In this document: positions 1 to 8,583 of the stretch, piece after piece
Position numbering within the stretch: the first letter of the stretch is position 1
How the letters are laid out: every line of letters starts with the position of its first letter
Assembly (NCBI RefSeq): GCF_020177595.1
Contig: NZ_JAHTBL010000001.1
Coordinates: forward strand, 558,001 to 622,000
Direction: 5' to 3'
Source: Cognatishimia sp. MH4019
GTDB taxonomy: Bacteria; Pseudomonadota; Alphaproteobacteria; Rhodobacterales; Rhodobacteraceae
Length of the DNA stretch: 64,000 nt
Position numbers and translations under genes: made by a program
Notes under the pieces: generated by a model
Database searches by the model: none
Seen by the model: the letters and a program-made list of their open reading frames with translations, nothing else
What the model was told of the DNA's origin: nothing

Positions 1-1413
1 CAGGTTTTCCATCTTGCCGTTACGGGTCAGACGCGTTTCTTGCTGGGCGACCTCGCTGCCCGCCTCGCGCAGACGCTCCAGAAGCGGGCCGAACTCGGGC
101 ACCGCGACGCTCAGCGGGCGCGCTTCTTGGTCGGCATCCCAATCCAGCAACCGCTCGGCTGAGCGGTTTACGAACGTGACCTTGCCGTTCTCGTCCAACC
201 CGATCACGCCGGAGGTGACGGAGGTCAGCACAGAGTCAAATAACCTGCGACGGCGTTCGATCTGACGAGTGTTGTCCAGCAGCGTCTCGCGCTGGCCTTT
301 CAACTGCTCCGTCATCTGGTTGAAGTAGCGGCCCAGCATGGCGATCTCGTCATCGCCCTCTTCCTCGCGCACGCGCATGTCCAGATTGCCGGTGCCCACC
401 TGCTGTGCGGCCCCCGCCAGCGCGCCGATGGGGCGCGAGAGCCGTTCGGCGAACCAAAGCCCAAGCCATATAGCGGCAAGGATCAGGATCACGGCAAAGC
501 CCAGATAGATCAGGCCGAATTGATAGAAGATGCGGCCCCGTTCCTGTTCCAACTGGTTATAAAAGGCCGCCGTTTCCTGCGTTTCGTCCAAAAGGTTCAG
601 GATATCGCCATCCACGGTCCGTGAGACATAAAGGAAACGGTCCAGAAAGGCCGTTAGCGGGACAAGCGCGCGAAACTCGTTATTGTCCCAATCCGCGATG
701 ATCAGCAGGCCGGTGTCGCGTGCGGTGTCGATGTCGGTGCGGGATGGAGCTTCGAAATCAAAGAGGTATGAGCGTTCACCGCGGGCCCTGATCTCAGCAT
801 CGCTGTCGATGATATACGCCTCGCGCAGGCCGCGCTGAATCTGCGCCTGGCCTTGAGCAAGGATGCGGCGCACATCGCTGGCGGCCATGACCCCCGACTG
901 GCGGCGCGTGATGTTCATGAATTGCGCCAGCGCGCGCGCGTCTTCGGTCAGATCGACGCGTTGCTCTTCCTCATAGGCCTCAGCCGCAGCGAGGGAGGAG
1001 CCCACAACCTCGCGGACCCGGTCCGAAAACCAGCCTTCGATGCCCACATTCAGTGTCAGGCCCGCGAAGATCGCCACCAGCACCGTGGGGATCAGCGCGA
1101 CCGAGGCGAAGATGCTGGTCAGGCGCAGGTGCAGACGCGACCCCGCCGAGCGCGCGCGCCGCGCGGCGATCATGCGCGCGATGCGGAAAGCGACCAGTGT
1201 CGCGACAACCAGAACATAGACCAGATCGGCGATCAGGATCAGACGCAAAGAGGGCGACGTCGCGCCCATATCGAGAGGTCCCAGTGCCAGAAATGTCAGA
1301 AGGGTCAGGATTGGTCCAAGCAGGACCAGCCCCAAAGTGGCTGCGTTTTGAACCCGCCTGCGTCGCCTGAAACGACTCAATCGGTCCAGAACAGACCGTT
1401 GCTGGAGTGCCAA
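1..1413 (-). CDS. ntrY: Nitrogen regulation sensor histidine kinase NtrY (3' end outside the window)
   Basis: N-terminal ~470 residues of a membrane histidine kinase; the kinase core lies beyond the left edge. Three hydrophobic segments fall within the first ~120 residues, followed by a periplasmic stretch, another membrane segment, a HAMP region and the start of a PAS domain. This is the NtrY architecture. NtrY with NtrX forms a second nitrogen or redox two-component pair. It is the fourth gene of dusB-ntrB-ntrC-ntrY, and ntrX is expected next. Start: a GTG at 1419 abuts a GGGGAGG sequence, too close to be served by it, whereas a TTG at 1413 has correct spacing from the same site. I chose TTG; the choice changes only two residues. 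Confidence 0.9.
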   Translation of the reverse strand, partial: MALQQRSVLDRLSRFRRRRRVQNAATLGLVLLGPILTLLTFLALGPLDMGATSPSLRLILIADLVYVLVVATLVAFRIARMIAARRARSAGSRLHLRLTSIFASVALIPTVLVAIFAGLTLNVGIEGWFSDRVREVVGSSLAAAEAYEEEQRVDLTEDARALAQFMNITRRQSGVMAASDVRRILAQGQAQIQRGLREAYIIDSDAEIRARGERSYLFDFEAPSRTDIDTARDTGLLIIADWDNNEFRALVPLTAFLDRFLYVSRTVDGDILNLLDETQETAAFYNQLEQERGRIFYQFGLIYLGFAVILILAAIWLGLWFAERLSRPIGALAGAAQQVGTGNLDMRVREEEGDDEIAMLGRYFNQMTEQLKGQRETLLDNTRQIERRRRLFDSVLTSVTSGVIGLDENGKVTFVNRSAERLLDWDADQEARPLSVAVPEFGPLLERLREAGSEVAQQETRLTRNGKMENL

Positions 1414-1523
1414 AGGCACCTCCCCTTATCCTGTGCCCCCGAAGGGGATGACCGCCATATCTGCGGGCTCTCAACCAGATTTCAGTCAGACTGACGCCCG
1501 CGGGCCACGCTATTGTTGCCCTT

Positions 1524-2888
1524 TTACATCAACTTGCGGCGGCGTGTCACGCGGATATCGAGATCGGTGATCTTCTTTCTGAGCGTGTTCCGGTTGATGC
1601 CCAGCAGATCGGCGCATTTGGCCTGATTTCCACCCGTGGCATCCAGTGCAATTTCGATCAGCGGCAGCTCCACCTCGCACAGAATACGCTGGTACAGGCC
1701 GGGTGGCGGCAGCACGCCGCCATGCAGATCGAAATAGCGGCGCAGGTGTTTGTTGACAGACGCGCTAAGCTTCTCGGTATCGCCGCCGCCCACAAGCGGT
1801 TCGATCTCGGGTTGGTTGCCCAGCATCATCTCGACCTCGGCGCGGCCAATCTCTTCCTCGGGCGAGGTCACCACCAAGCGGCGGATCGCGTTCTCCAACT
1901 GGCGCACATTGCCGGGCCAGCTATAGGCGCGGATCAGCTCTTGCGCGTCTTCGGAAAAGCGGCGTACGGGCGCGCCGTCGCGTTCGGCGCGGGCCATGAA
2001 ATGCTCGGCCAGAAGCGGGATGTCATCGACACGTTCGCGCAAGGACGGCACCGACAGGCTGACGCCGCCGAGCCGGTAGAACAGGTCCTGTCGGAAGCTG
2101 CCCTGCTCCATCCGGTGCATCAGGTCGCTCTGGCTGGTGGCCATGATGCGTGGCGCGTTGTCAGACAGCGCATCCAGCATGCGGACGATTTTGCCTTGCG
2201 CCTCGTCGCTCAAATCCGCGACCTCATCAAACAGGATCGAGCCACCCTTGGCACGGCTCAAGACGGCAGAGGGGCCATCGACCCCTTCCAGATCAGCGGC
2301 GCTGACAGTGACAAATGGCAACGTGCGGCGGTCGGAAAAATCGTGGATCGCGCGGGCAATCAGGGATTTGCCGGTGCCGCTTTCGCCGGTGATCAGTACA
2401 GCCAGTTCGGTGTTCATCACGCGGGCCAAAAGGCGGTAGATCGCTTGCATCTGGGGCGTGCGGCCAATAAGCGGCAGGTCATCGCCTCTGGTCGCAGGCT
2501 CCTCGCGGGAGGTGGGCGCGCGGCGCTTGACCTCAAGCGCGCGCGAGGCGCGTTTCATCAGGTCGGGCAGATCAAACGGTTTGGGCAGATAGTCGTAGGC
2601 GTCGGCTTCGGTCGCCTGAATTGCCGTCATGATTGTGTTCTGGGCCGAGATCACGATGACCGGCAGGCCGGGGCGTTTCTGACCGATATGGGGCAGCGCA
2701 TCCAGACCATTGCCATCGGGCATCATCACATCCGAGATGACCAGATCGCCCTTCCCTTCCTCGACCCACCGCATCAGCGTCATCAGCGAAGAGGTCGCGT
2801 GCACCTTGCAGCCCGCGCGGGTCAGCGCCTGGGTCAGAACGGTGCGGATTGTGCGGTCGTCATCAGCGACCAGAACGGTTCCATCCAT
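1524..2888 (-). CDS. ntrC: Nitrogen assimilation response regulator NtrC, GAFTGA-less type
   Basis: 454-residue response regulator activating nitrogen-stress genes when phosphorylated by NtrB. Receiver domain at ~1-120 with an acidic pocket (D9-D11) and phospho-acceptor D53 in [14 protein letters not shown]+ domain at ~138-370 with Walker A GESGTGKS (168-175) and Walker B ILFDEV (~218-223); Fis-type helix-turn-helix at the C-terminus ([20 protein letters not shown]). Between Walker A and B the GAFTGA sigma-54 contact loop is missing: only about two dozen residues separate VTVSAADL from ILFDEV. Rhodobacter capsulatus NtrC is known to lack this loop and to work with the housekeeping sigma factor, so the same is inferred here. 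It directly follows ntrB with no gap. Confidence 0.96.
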   Translation of the reverse strand: MDGTVLVADDDRTIRTVLTQALTRAGCKVHATSSLMTLMRWVEEGKGDLVISDVMMPDGNGLDALPHIGQKRPGLPVIVISAQNTIMTAIQATEADAYDYLPKPFDLPDLMKRASRALEVKRRAPTSREEPATRGDDLPLIGRTPQMQAIYRLLARVMNTELAVLITGESGTGKSLIARAIHDFSDRRTLPFVTVSAADLEGVDGPSAVLSRAKGGSILFDEVADLSDEAQGKIVRMLDALSDNAPRIMATSQSDLMHRMEQGSFRQDLFYRLGGVSLSVPSLRERVDDIPLLAEHFMARAERDGAPVRRFSEDAQELIRAYSWPGNVRQLENAIRRLVVTSPEEEIGRAEVEMMLGNQPEIEPLVGGGDTEKLSASVNKHLRRYFDLHGGVLPPPGLYQRILCEVELPLIEIALDATGGNQAKCADLLGINRNTLRKKITDLDIRVTRRRKLM

Positions 2889-3962
2889 CTATTCGGTCCT
2901 CAACTCTTTGGGGGCGACAGGCAAGGACAGGCGGAACACCGTCTTGCCGGGCACGGAATCAACGGCGATCCAGCCGTCATTTTCGTTAATGATCTTCGAC
3001 ACAAGCGCGAGGCCCAGACCGGTGCCATTTTCGCGACCCGAGACGAACGGATCGAAAATGCTGGAGGCCAGATCGGGCGGCAGGCCGGGGCCGTCGTCGA
3101 TAATCTCGACCTGAAGGGGCAGTTTGGAGCCGGTCCCATCGGCGCGGCGCATCCGCAGGGAATGCTCGTAATAGGTGCGAATGCGGATCGTGCCGCCACT
3201 TGGATCAGCGGCTTGAGAGGCGTTTTTCAGCAGGTTCAAAAGGACCTGCACCAGTTGATCCGGGTCTACATAGGTCAGCGGCAGCGAAGGGTCGTAATCC
3301 TCCACCAGTTTCATATGCGCCCCGAACCCCACGGCTGCGGATTTGCGCGTGCGGTCCAGCAAATCGTGGATGTTGACCGGCTTGCGCTGGGGGGGACGCA
3401 GGTTGCCAAACTGCTCGACCTGCTCCAGCAATTTCACGATGCGGCGGCTTTCATCGACGATCAGATCGGTCAGTTCCTTGTCATCCTTGCTCAAGTTCAT
3501 CGACAGCAATTGCGCAGCCCCGGTGATCCCTGCGAGCGGGTTCTTGATCTCATGTGCCAGCATCTCGGACATGCCGATGGCCGATTTCGCGGCGGCCTTG
3601 GTGGTCTGGCCGGAATTGGCGCGGCTGGCCAATTCGCGCGGAGAAATGATCAGGATCATATGGCCCGGCGCGCCTTGCAGCGGGGCGATCTGGATATTGC
3701 AGACCATCGGCGGGCGTTCCCCGCCGCCGGCTTCCACATCGTTGATATAAAGAGGGGTTTCGTCGCGACGCGCGCGGGCGTAGGCATCCTCGATCGAGAC
3801 GTTGACGGCAATGCGGTCCCAGACAGGCGTGTCCTGCAGGGCCTTGGTTGACAGGTTCAAAAACGTCTCGGCCGCCGGGTTGCAATCAAGGATCGTGTCC
3901 TCTGGCCCGATCAGCAAGGCGGGCATCGGCAGAGAGGCCCAGATGGCGCTGGTTTTCGTCAT
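2889..3962 (-). CDS. ntrB: Nitrogen regulation histidine kinase NtrB
   Basis: Soluble 357-residue kinase that phosphorylates or dephosphorylates NtrC, normally under PII control. N-terminal PAS domain (~10-110), H-box MLAHEIKNPLAG with phospho-acceptor H137, N-box (LLNLLKNASQ), and the ATP-binding lid motifs DDGPGLP and GTGLGLAL. There are no membrane segments, which separates it from NtrY. Its start overlaps the dusB stop by 4 bp, and its stop directly abuts the ntrC ATG, so translation of the three genes is probably coupled. Confidence 0.96.
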   Translation of the reverse strand: MTKTSAIWASLPMPALLIGPEDTILDCNPAAETFLNLSTKALQDTPVWDRIAVNVSIEDAYARARRDETPLYINDVEAGGGERPPMVCNIQIAPLQGAPGHMILIISPRELASRANSGQTTKAAAKSAIGMSEMLAHEIKNPLAGITGAAQLLSMNLSKDDKELTDLIVDESRRIVKLLEQVEQFGNLRPPQRKPVNIHDLLDRTRKSAAVGFGAHMKLVEDYDPSLPLTYVDPDQLVQVLLNLLKNASQAADPSGGTIRIRTYYEHSLRMRRADGTGSKLPLQVEIIDDGPGLPPDLASSIFDPFVSGRENGTGLGLALVSKIINENDGWIAVDSVPGKTVFRLSLPVAPKELRTE

Positions 3963-4948
3963 GCCACGGCCCCCGCTTCGATGCTCAAAGCGTCGCCCAG
4001 AAGGGCTATAACGCGGTTCGGGTCGGCTTCTGTCAGGACGGCTTTGCGCAGGCCTGTGGGCGTGTTGGCCACGTCCATATACCAGCCCAGATGCTTGCGC
4101 GCGACGCGGGCACCAAGGGTGGCTCCGTAAAAAGACAGCATCGCTTCATAATGGGTGATAACCATGTCGATCAGCGCGGTCCCGGTCGGGATATCTGGTG
4201 CCGGGGTGCCATAAAGATCGGCGGCGATCTGCGCCAAAAGCCACGGTTTGCCTTGTGCGCCGCGCCCGATCATCACGCCATCACAGCCTGATTGCGCAAG
4301 CGCTTGCCGGGCGGTGGCGCTGTCTACGATATCGCCATTTGCAATAACCGGAATTGAGACTGCGTCTTTCACGGCGGCAATCGCGGCCCAATCCGCGCGG
4401 CCTTTATAGAACTGGCACCGGGTGCGGCCATGGATCGTCAGCATCTGGATGCCCGCCGCCTCGGCCCGTGTGGCTAGGCTGGGCGCGTTCAGTAAATCAT
4501 CGTCCCAGCCCAGCCGGGTTTTAAGCGTAACCGGCACGTCAACCGCCGCCACCACAGCGTCGATCAGCGTCAGCGCGTGGTCCAGATCGCGCAGCAACGC
4601 AGAGCCGGAATAGCCGTTGGTCACTTTCTTGGCCGGGCAGCCCATGTTGATGTCGATGATGCTGGCTCCATTGGCCGCGACCATGCGCGCAGCCTCGGCC
4701 ATCCAATAGGCGTCGCGGCCTGCGATCTGAACGGCGGTGCCGTCTGCCTCAAACCCCAACTCGGCCCGTTCGCGCACGCCGGGCTTGGCCTGCACCATCT
4801 CTTGGCTTGCGACCATTTCGCTGACCACGAGACCTGCACCAAAAGAGGCCACCAGATCGCGGAACGGCAAATCAGTGATCCCGGCCATCGGTGCGAGCAA
4901 AACAGGAGGCGTGAAGCCAAGCGACGACTTGACCGGTTCGGAAGGCAT
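3959..4948 (-). CDS. dusB: tRNA-dihydrouridine synthase DusB (NifR3)
   Basis: 329-residue FMN-dependent TIM-barrel enzyme reducing uridines in tRNA. It shows the Dus signature LAPMAGITDLPFRDL near the N-terminus and the catalytic-loop motif DINMGCPAKKVTNGYSGSAL with its conserved Cys. First gene of the nitrogen operon, the position in which it was originally named nifR3 in Rhodobacter; its link to nitrogen control is by operon position only. A perfect inverted repeat lies just upstream of the start. Confidence 0.95.
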   Translation of the reverse strand: MPSEPVKSSLGFTPPVLLAPMAGITDLPFRDLVASFGAGLVVSEMVASQEMVQAKPGVRERAELGFEADGTAVQIAGRDAYWMAEAARMVAANGASIIDINMGCPAKKVTNGYSGSALLRDLDHALTLIDAVVAAVDVPVTLKTRLGWDDDLLNAPSLATRAEAAGIQMLTIHGRTRCQFYKGRADWAAIAAVKDAVSIPVIANGDIVDSATARQALAQSGCDGVMIGRGAQGKPWLLAQIAADLYGTPAPDIPTGTALIDMVITHYEAMLSFYGATLGARVARKHLGWYMDVANTPTGLRKAVLTEADPNRVIALLGDALSIEAGAVA

Positions 4949-4967
4949 GTGAGGTGCTTAATCCTTA

Positions 4968-4994
4968 TGCAGACCCTCTTGGAGTAGGTCTGCA
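4968..4994. promoter_or_regulatory. Perfect inverted repeat upstream of dusB-ntrBC
   Basis: TGCAGACC at 4968-4975 and GGTCTGCA at 4987-4994, separated by 11 nt, start about 20 bp upstream of the dusB ATG in the dusB/ispDF divergent region. The symmetric arms suit a dimeric repressor or NtrC-type autoregulation, or a leader hairpin. No U-run follows on either strand, so it does not look like a terminator. The binding protein is unknown. Confidence 0.5.
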
Positions 4995-5148
4995 CGCACC
5001 GGAAATCAACGAAACACGCCATAATCTTGGGCGGAATTCAGCAAGTGATTAATTTTTAGGCATATAGTCCTCACGTTCGTGACCCATTGCTTGCCCAAAG
5101 CGCAACGCCTAGACAGAACGCCATGACAGATCAGCAGGATAATACGTG

Positions 5149-6285
5149 ATGCGGACCGCCGCTTTGATCGTTGCCGCAGGGCGCGGCACACGTGCGGGTG
5201 GCGAGATTGCCAAGCAATGGCAACCGCTTGCGGGACGTCGCGTCGCGGAGTGGACGGTTGACGTCTTCGAAACACATCCGCGCGTGGACCGCATCGTGAT
5301 TGTCCACGCGGCAGAGGATTTGACCGAGGTGCAGGGCTTTGCCGCGCGCGGGCATCTGTGCGTGCCCGGAGGCGCGACAAGGGACGCCTCGGTCCGCGCG
5401 GGGCTGGAGGCTTTGGCAGGTGATCCGCCAGAGCGTGTTCTGATCCATGATGTTGCACGGCCTTGCTTGACAGGGGCAGTGATCGACCGGGTTCTGGACG
5501 CTTTGGAGACCACCGAAGGTGCGGCCCCTGCCCTTGCTGTCACCGACGCATTATGGCGCGGCGCTGAAGATGCGGTCACCGGGACGCAGGATCGCGCCGG
5601 GCTTTACCGCGCGCAGACGCCTCAGGGCTTTCGCTTCGATGCCATTCTTGCTGCCCATGCCGCCCATCCCGGCGGGGCTGCTGATGATGTGGAAGTCGCG
5701 CGCGCCGCAGGTCTGCGCGTGGCGATTGTAGAGGGCGATGAGGCCAATCTGAAAATCACCGGACCCGACGATTTTGCGCGGGCCGAACGGATCATGAGAC
5801 AGAATATGGATATTCGACTTGGAAACGGTTTTGACGTGCATCGCTTTGGTGACGGGGATCATGTGATCCTGTGCGGTGTGCGGGTGCCGCATGGGCGCAG
5901 TCTGCAAGGGCATTCGGATGCGGATGTCGGCATGCATGCCGTGACCGACGCGATCTACGGCGCTTTGGCTGATGGCGATATCGGCCAGCATTTTCCGCCA
6001 AGTGACCCTCAATGGAAAGGTGCGGCGAGCGAGATTTTTCTGCGCCACGCGGTGGAACTGGCCAGTTCGCGCGGCTACCGGATTGCAAATATGGACTGCA
6101 CGCTGATTTGCGAACACCCGAAGATTGGCCCCCATGCCGCTGATATGAAAGCGGAAATGGCGCGGCTAATGGGGTTGGAGCCGGGACAGGTCAGCGTCAA
6201 GGCCACCACGTCCGAGCGGTTGGGCTTTACCGGGCGCGGGGAAGGCATCGCCTCGATTGCCACTGTTACGCTGGTCGCCGCATGA
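5149..6285 (+). CDS. ispDF: Bifunctional IspD/IspF, MEP pathway
   Basis: Fusion enzyme for two steps of non-mevalonate isoprenoid synthesis: CTP-dependent cytidylation of methylerythritol 4-phosphate, and cyclisation to the 2,4-cyclodiphosphate. The IspD half (~1-220) starts with the nucleotide-binding sequence [13 protein letters not shown]. The IspF half begins at [14 protein letters not shown], with the metal ligands Asp and His in DVH and a further His in [10 protein letters not shown]. Such fusions are common in alphaproteobacteria. Start: ATG at 5149, nine bases after AGGA; a GTG at 5146 is an alternative adding one residue. Overlaps pgpA by 4 bp. Confidence 0.96.
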   Translation: MRTAALIVAAGRGTRAGGEIAKQWQPLAGRRVAEWTVDVFETHPRVDRIVIVHAAEDLTEVQGFAARGHLCVPGGATRDASVRAGLEALAGDPPERVLIHDVARPCLTGAVIDRVLDALETTEGAAPALAVTDALWRGAEDAVTGTQDRAGLYRAQTPQGFRFDAILAAHAAHPGGAADDVEVARAAGLRVAIVEGDEANLKITGPDDFARAERIMRQNMDIRLGNGFDVHRFGDGDHVILCGVRVPHGRSLQGHSDADVGMHAVTDAIYGALADGDIGQHFPPSDPQWKGAASEIFLRHAVELASSRGYRIANMDCTLICEHPKIGPHAADMKAEMARLMGLEPGQVSVKATTSERLGFTGRGEGIASIATVTLVAA

Positions 6286-6776
6286 GCCGCGCGATTGCGA
6301 CGTTTTTCTACGTCGGCCTGTTGCGGCCTGCGCCGGGGACCTGGGGTTCGGCGGCGGCGATTCCGGTGGCATATGTGCTGCACGCCTTGGGAGGCTTCCC
6401 GCTGTTGTTTGTGGCAACACTCGCGGTCTTCGCACTGGGCTGGTGGGCCACGGTCGAGGCCACGCGCGGGGCCGAGGATCACGACCCGTCCGAGATCGTG
6501 ATTGATGAGGTTGCCGGCCAGTGGGTCGCGCTTTGGCCGGTCTCGCTGGGCTTGTGGATGGCGGGCGTGGACCCGTGGACTTTTCCATGGCCGGGCTGGG
6601 TCACCGCTTTCATTTTTTTCCGCGTGTTCGATATCTGGAAGCCCGGCCCTGTGGGTTGGGCCGACCGGCGTCATGACGCCTTGGGCGTGATGATGGATGA
6701 CGTGATCGCAGGGGCAATGGCAGCCTGCGTCGTGGCGGGTGCTGCGGCGATTGCGCATATGGGGTTGGGTCTATGA
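6282..6776 (+). CDS. pgpA: Phosphatidylglycerophosphatase A
   Basis: 164-residue inner-membrane phosphatase making phosphatidylglycerol from its phosphate. It has the family's N-terminal sequence around [10 protein letters not shown], the acidic metal-binding stretch [14 protein letters not shown] at ~71-84, several hydrophobic segments, and a C-terminal [13 protein letters not shown] motif. It overlaps both neighbours by 4 bp (ATGA), so ispDF-pgpA-pncC forms a coupled operon. Confidence 0.94.
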   Translation: MSRAIATFFYVGLLRPAPGTWGSAAAIPVAYVLHALGGFPLLFVATLAVFALGWWATVEATRGAEDHDPSEIVIDEVAGQWVALWPVSLGLWMAGVDPWTFPWPGWVTAFIFFRVFDIWKPGPVGWADRRHDALGVMMDDVIAGAMAACVVAGAAAIAHMGLGL

Positions 6777-7237
6777 GCGTAGCAGAGCGCATCGTCCAAC
6801 GGGCGACGGAGTTGGGGTTGAAAGTGACCACGGGAGAGAGCTGCACTGGAGGCCTTGTGGCCGCAGCGATCACGGATGTCGCGGGATCCTCGGCCATCTT
6901 CGGGCGCGGCGTGATCACCTATTCCAACGCGGCAAAGATTGCGCTGTTGGGGGTCTCGGCGGCAACGTTGGAGACCCATGGCGCCGTCAGCGAAGAGGTC
7001 GCGGGCGAGATGGCCCAAGGTGCGCGGGCCACGGCGGCGGCGGATATCGCGGTCTCGATCACCGGGATCGCGGGACCTGGCGGGTCGGAGTTCAAACCAG
7101 AAGGTCGGGTCTGTTTCGGCATCGCGGATGCGGCAGGCGTGCATACCGAGACGGTAGAGTTCGGGGCTTTGGGGCGGGCCAATGTCCGTGCCGCGGCACG
7201 GGATCATGCGCTGGCGCTGGTGGCGGCGCGCCTCTAA
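6773..7237 (+). CDS. pncC: Nicotinamide-nucleotide amidohydrolase (CinA C-terminal domain)
   Basis: 154-residue stand-alone CinA C-terminal domain that deamidates NMN to nicotinic acid mononucleotide in pyridine-nucleotide recycling. Catalytic region TTGESCTGGLVAAAITDVAGSS near the N-terminus (the Ser of ESCTGG is the conserved site), then FGRGVITYSNAAK and ITGIAGPGG. Length matches the single-domain PncC form; the N-terminal MoaB-like half of full CinA is absent. Last gene of the ispDF operon. Confidence 0.93.
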   Translation: MSVAERIVQRATELGLKVTTGESCTGGLVAAAITDVAGSSAIFGRGVITYSNAAKIALLGVSAATLETHGAVSEEVAGEMAQGARATAAADIAVSITGIAGPGGSEFKPEGRVCFGIADAAGVHTETVEFGALGRANVRAAARDHALALVAARL

Positions 7238-7269
7238 AGTGCTACATTATCTGGCTTAATCGCGTAAAT

Positions 7270-7317
7270 AGCGCCTAATAATTAGTCATTATATGAATTG
7301 CCTATGAAATAGGCGCT
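7270..7317. repeat. Inverted repeat in the pncC-amtB gap
   Basis: AGCGCCTA (7270-7277) and TAGGCGCT (7310-7317) are perfect 8-bp arms separated by 32 AT-rich bases, within the 164-bp gap before amtB. It could end the upstream operon or bind a regulator of amtB. No U-run follows the right arm, which argues against a simple terminator. Confidence 0.4.
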
Positions 7318-7401
7318 CAATCTATCGCTCTGCTCTTTTTTCAGCAGCTCATTTACCGTCTAGCACATCGCATTGATGAATGACTGCGAAGGACACCCCC
7401 C

Positions 7402-8583
7402 ATGAACGGAGCTGATACAGCCTGGATCATCGTCGCAACGGCGCTGGTCCTCTTGATGACCTTGCCGGGGCTTGCCCTGTTCTACGGAGGCCTTGTGCGT
7501 GCGCGCAATGTCCTGAGCGTGTTTATGCAATGTTACGCCATCGCCTGTCTGATGAGCGTACTGTGGCTGGTCATCGGGTACTCGATTGCCTTTGGCGGTG
7601 GCACAAGCGGGCTTTGGGGCGGACTGGACAAGATGTTTTTAAGCGGGGTCACCGCAGACAGCCTGTCCGGCACTTTGCCCGAGGTTCTGTTCTTTGCGTT
7701 CCAGATGACCTTTGCGATCATCACGCCGGCGCTTATTGTGGGCGCCTATGTGGAGCGGATCAATTTCGGCTTCGTGATGCTGTTTTCGGGGCTGTGGATG
7801 CTGATCTGCTATGCGCCCGTGGTGCATTGGATCTGGGGCGGCGGGATGCTGGCCGATGGCGGCATTTTCGGCGAAACAGGAGTGCGCGATTTTGCGGGGG
7901 GTATTGTGGTGCACGAAACCGCAGGGCTTGCGGCGCTGATCCTTGCGGTGATGCTGGGCGCGCGCAAAGACCCCAGCAAACCGCCCCATAATCCGGGCAT
8001 GGTGATGATCGGCGCGGCGCTGCTTTGGGTTGGCTGGTTCGGCTTCAATGGCGGCTCGCAATTGGCCGCCGATGGTGGGGCTGCGATGGCGCTGACGGTG
8101 ACGCATATCTCGGCAGCGACGGCGTCGCTATCCTGGGCTCTATGGGAGCGGATCAAGTTCGGCAAAGCCTCGCTCGTGGGCATGGTGACGGGCACGATTG
8201 CGGGTCTGGCCTCGATCACGCCAGCGTCCGGGTTTGTGGGCCCGGTGGAGGCGCTGGTGATCGGCGCGGTTGCAGGGATCCTATGTCAGGAAGCGGTTGT
8301 GCTGATCCGTAACGTATTGAAAATAGATGATACCTTGGATGTTTTCGCCGTGCATGGTGTCGGCGGCATTTTCGGCACGATCATGATTGCGGTCTTTGGC
8401 CAGGGCAGCTGGGCTGCACAATTGGGCGGGCTGGCAATTGTTGGGATTTACACAATCGTGGTGACGACCGTCTTGATTTTTGTGATCAAGCTGATCGTGC
8501 CGCTGCGGGTCAGCGCAGAGGACGAGACGACCGGTCTCGATCTGACTTCTCATGGCGAACGGGCCTACGATCTGACGTCCTAG
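7402..8583 (+). CDS. amtB: Ammonium transporter AmtB
   Basis: 393-residue inner-membrane ammonium channel with about 11 membrane segments. The twin pore histidines are visible as H171 in VVHETAGLAALI and H318 in DVFAVHGVGGIFG. Translation begins directly at the first membrane segment, so no separate signal peptide is evident. A GAAGGA site precedes the ATG. The PII gene glnK, usually directly upstream of amtB, is absent here. The stop codon overlaps that of the convergent MmgE/PrpD gene within one CTAG. Confidence 0.96.
   Translation: MNGADTAWIIVATALVLLMTLPGLALFYGGLVRARNVLSVFMQCYAIACLMSVLWLVIGYSIAFGGGTSGLWGGLDKMFLSGVTADSLSGTLPEVLFFAFQMTFAIITPALIVGAYVERINFGFVMLFSGLWMLICYAPVVHWIWGGGMLADGGIFGETGVRDFAGGIVVHETAGLAALILAVMLGARKDPSKPPHNPGMVMIGAALLWVGWFGFNGGSQLAADGGAAMALTVTHISAATASLSWALWERIKFGKASLVGMVTGTIAGLASITPASGFVGPVEALVIGAVAGILCQEAVVLIRNVLKIDDTLDVFAVHGVGGIFGTIMIAVFGQGSWAAQLGGLAIVGIYTIVVTTVLIFVIKLIVPLRVSAEDETTGLDLTSHGERAYDLTS

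Noticed and set aside
1722-3851. Long plus-strand open frame of about 700 codons across ntrC and ntrB
   Set aside because: It is antisense to two clear two-component genes, has no ribosome-binding site and shows no domain; high GC content keeps the opposite frame open.
8580-8583. Overlapping stop codons of amtB and the MmgE/PrpD gene
   Set aside because: A shared CTAG at convergent gene ends is common in dense genomes and needs no special explanation.
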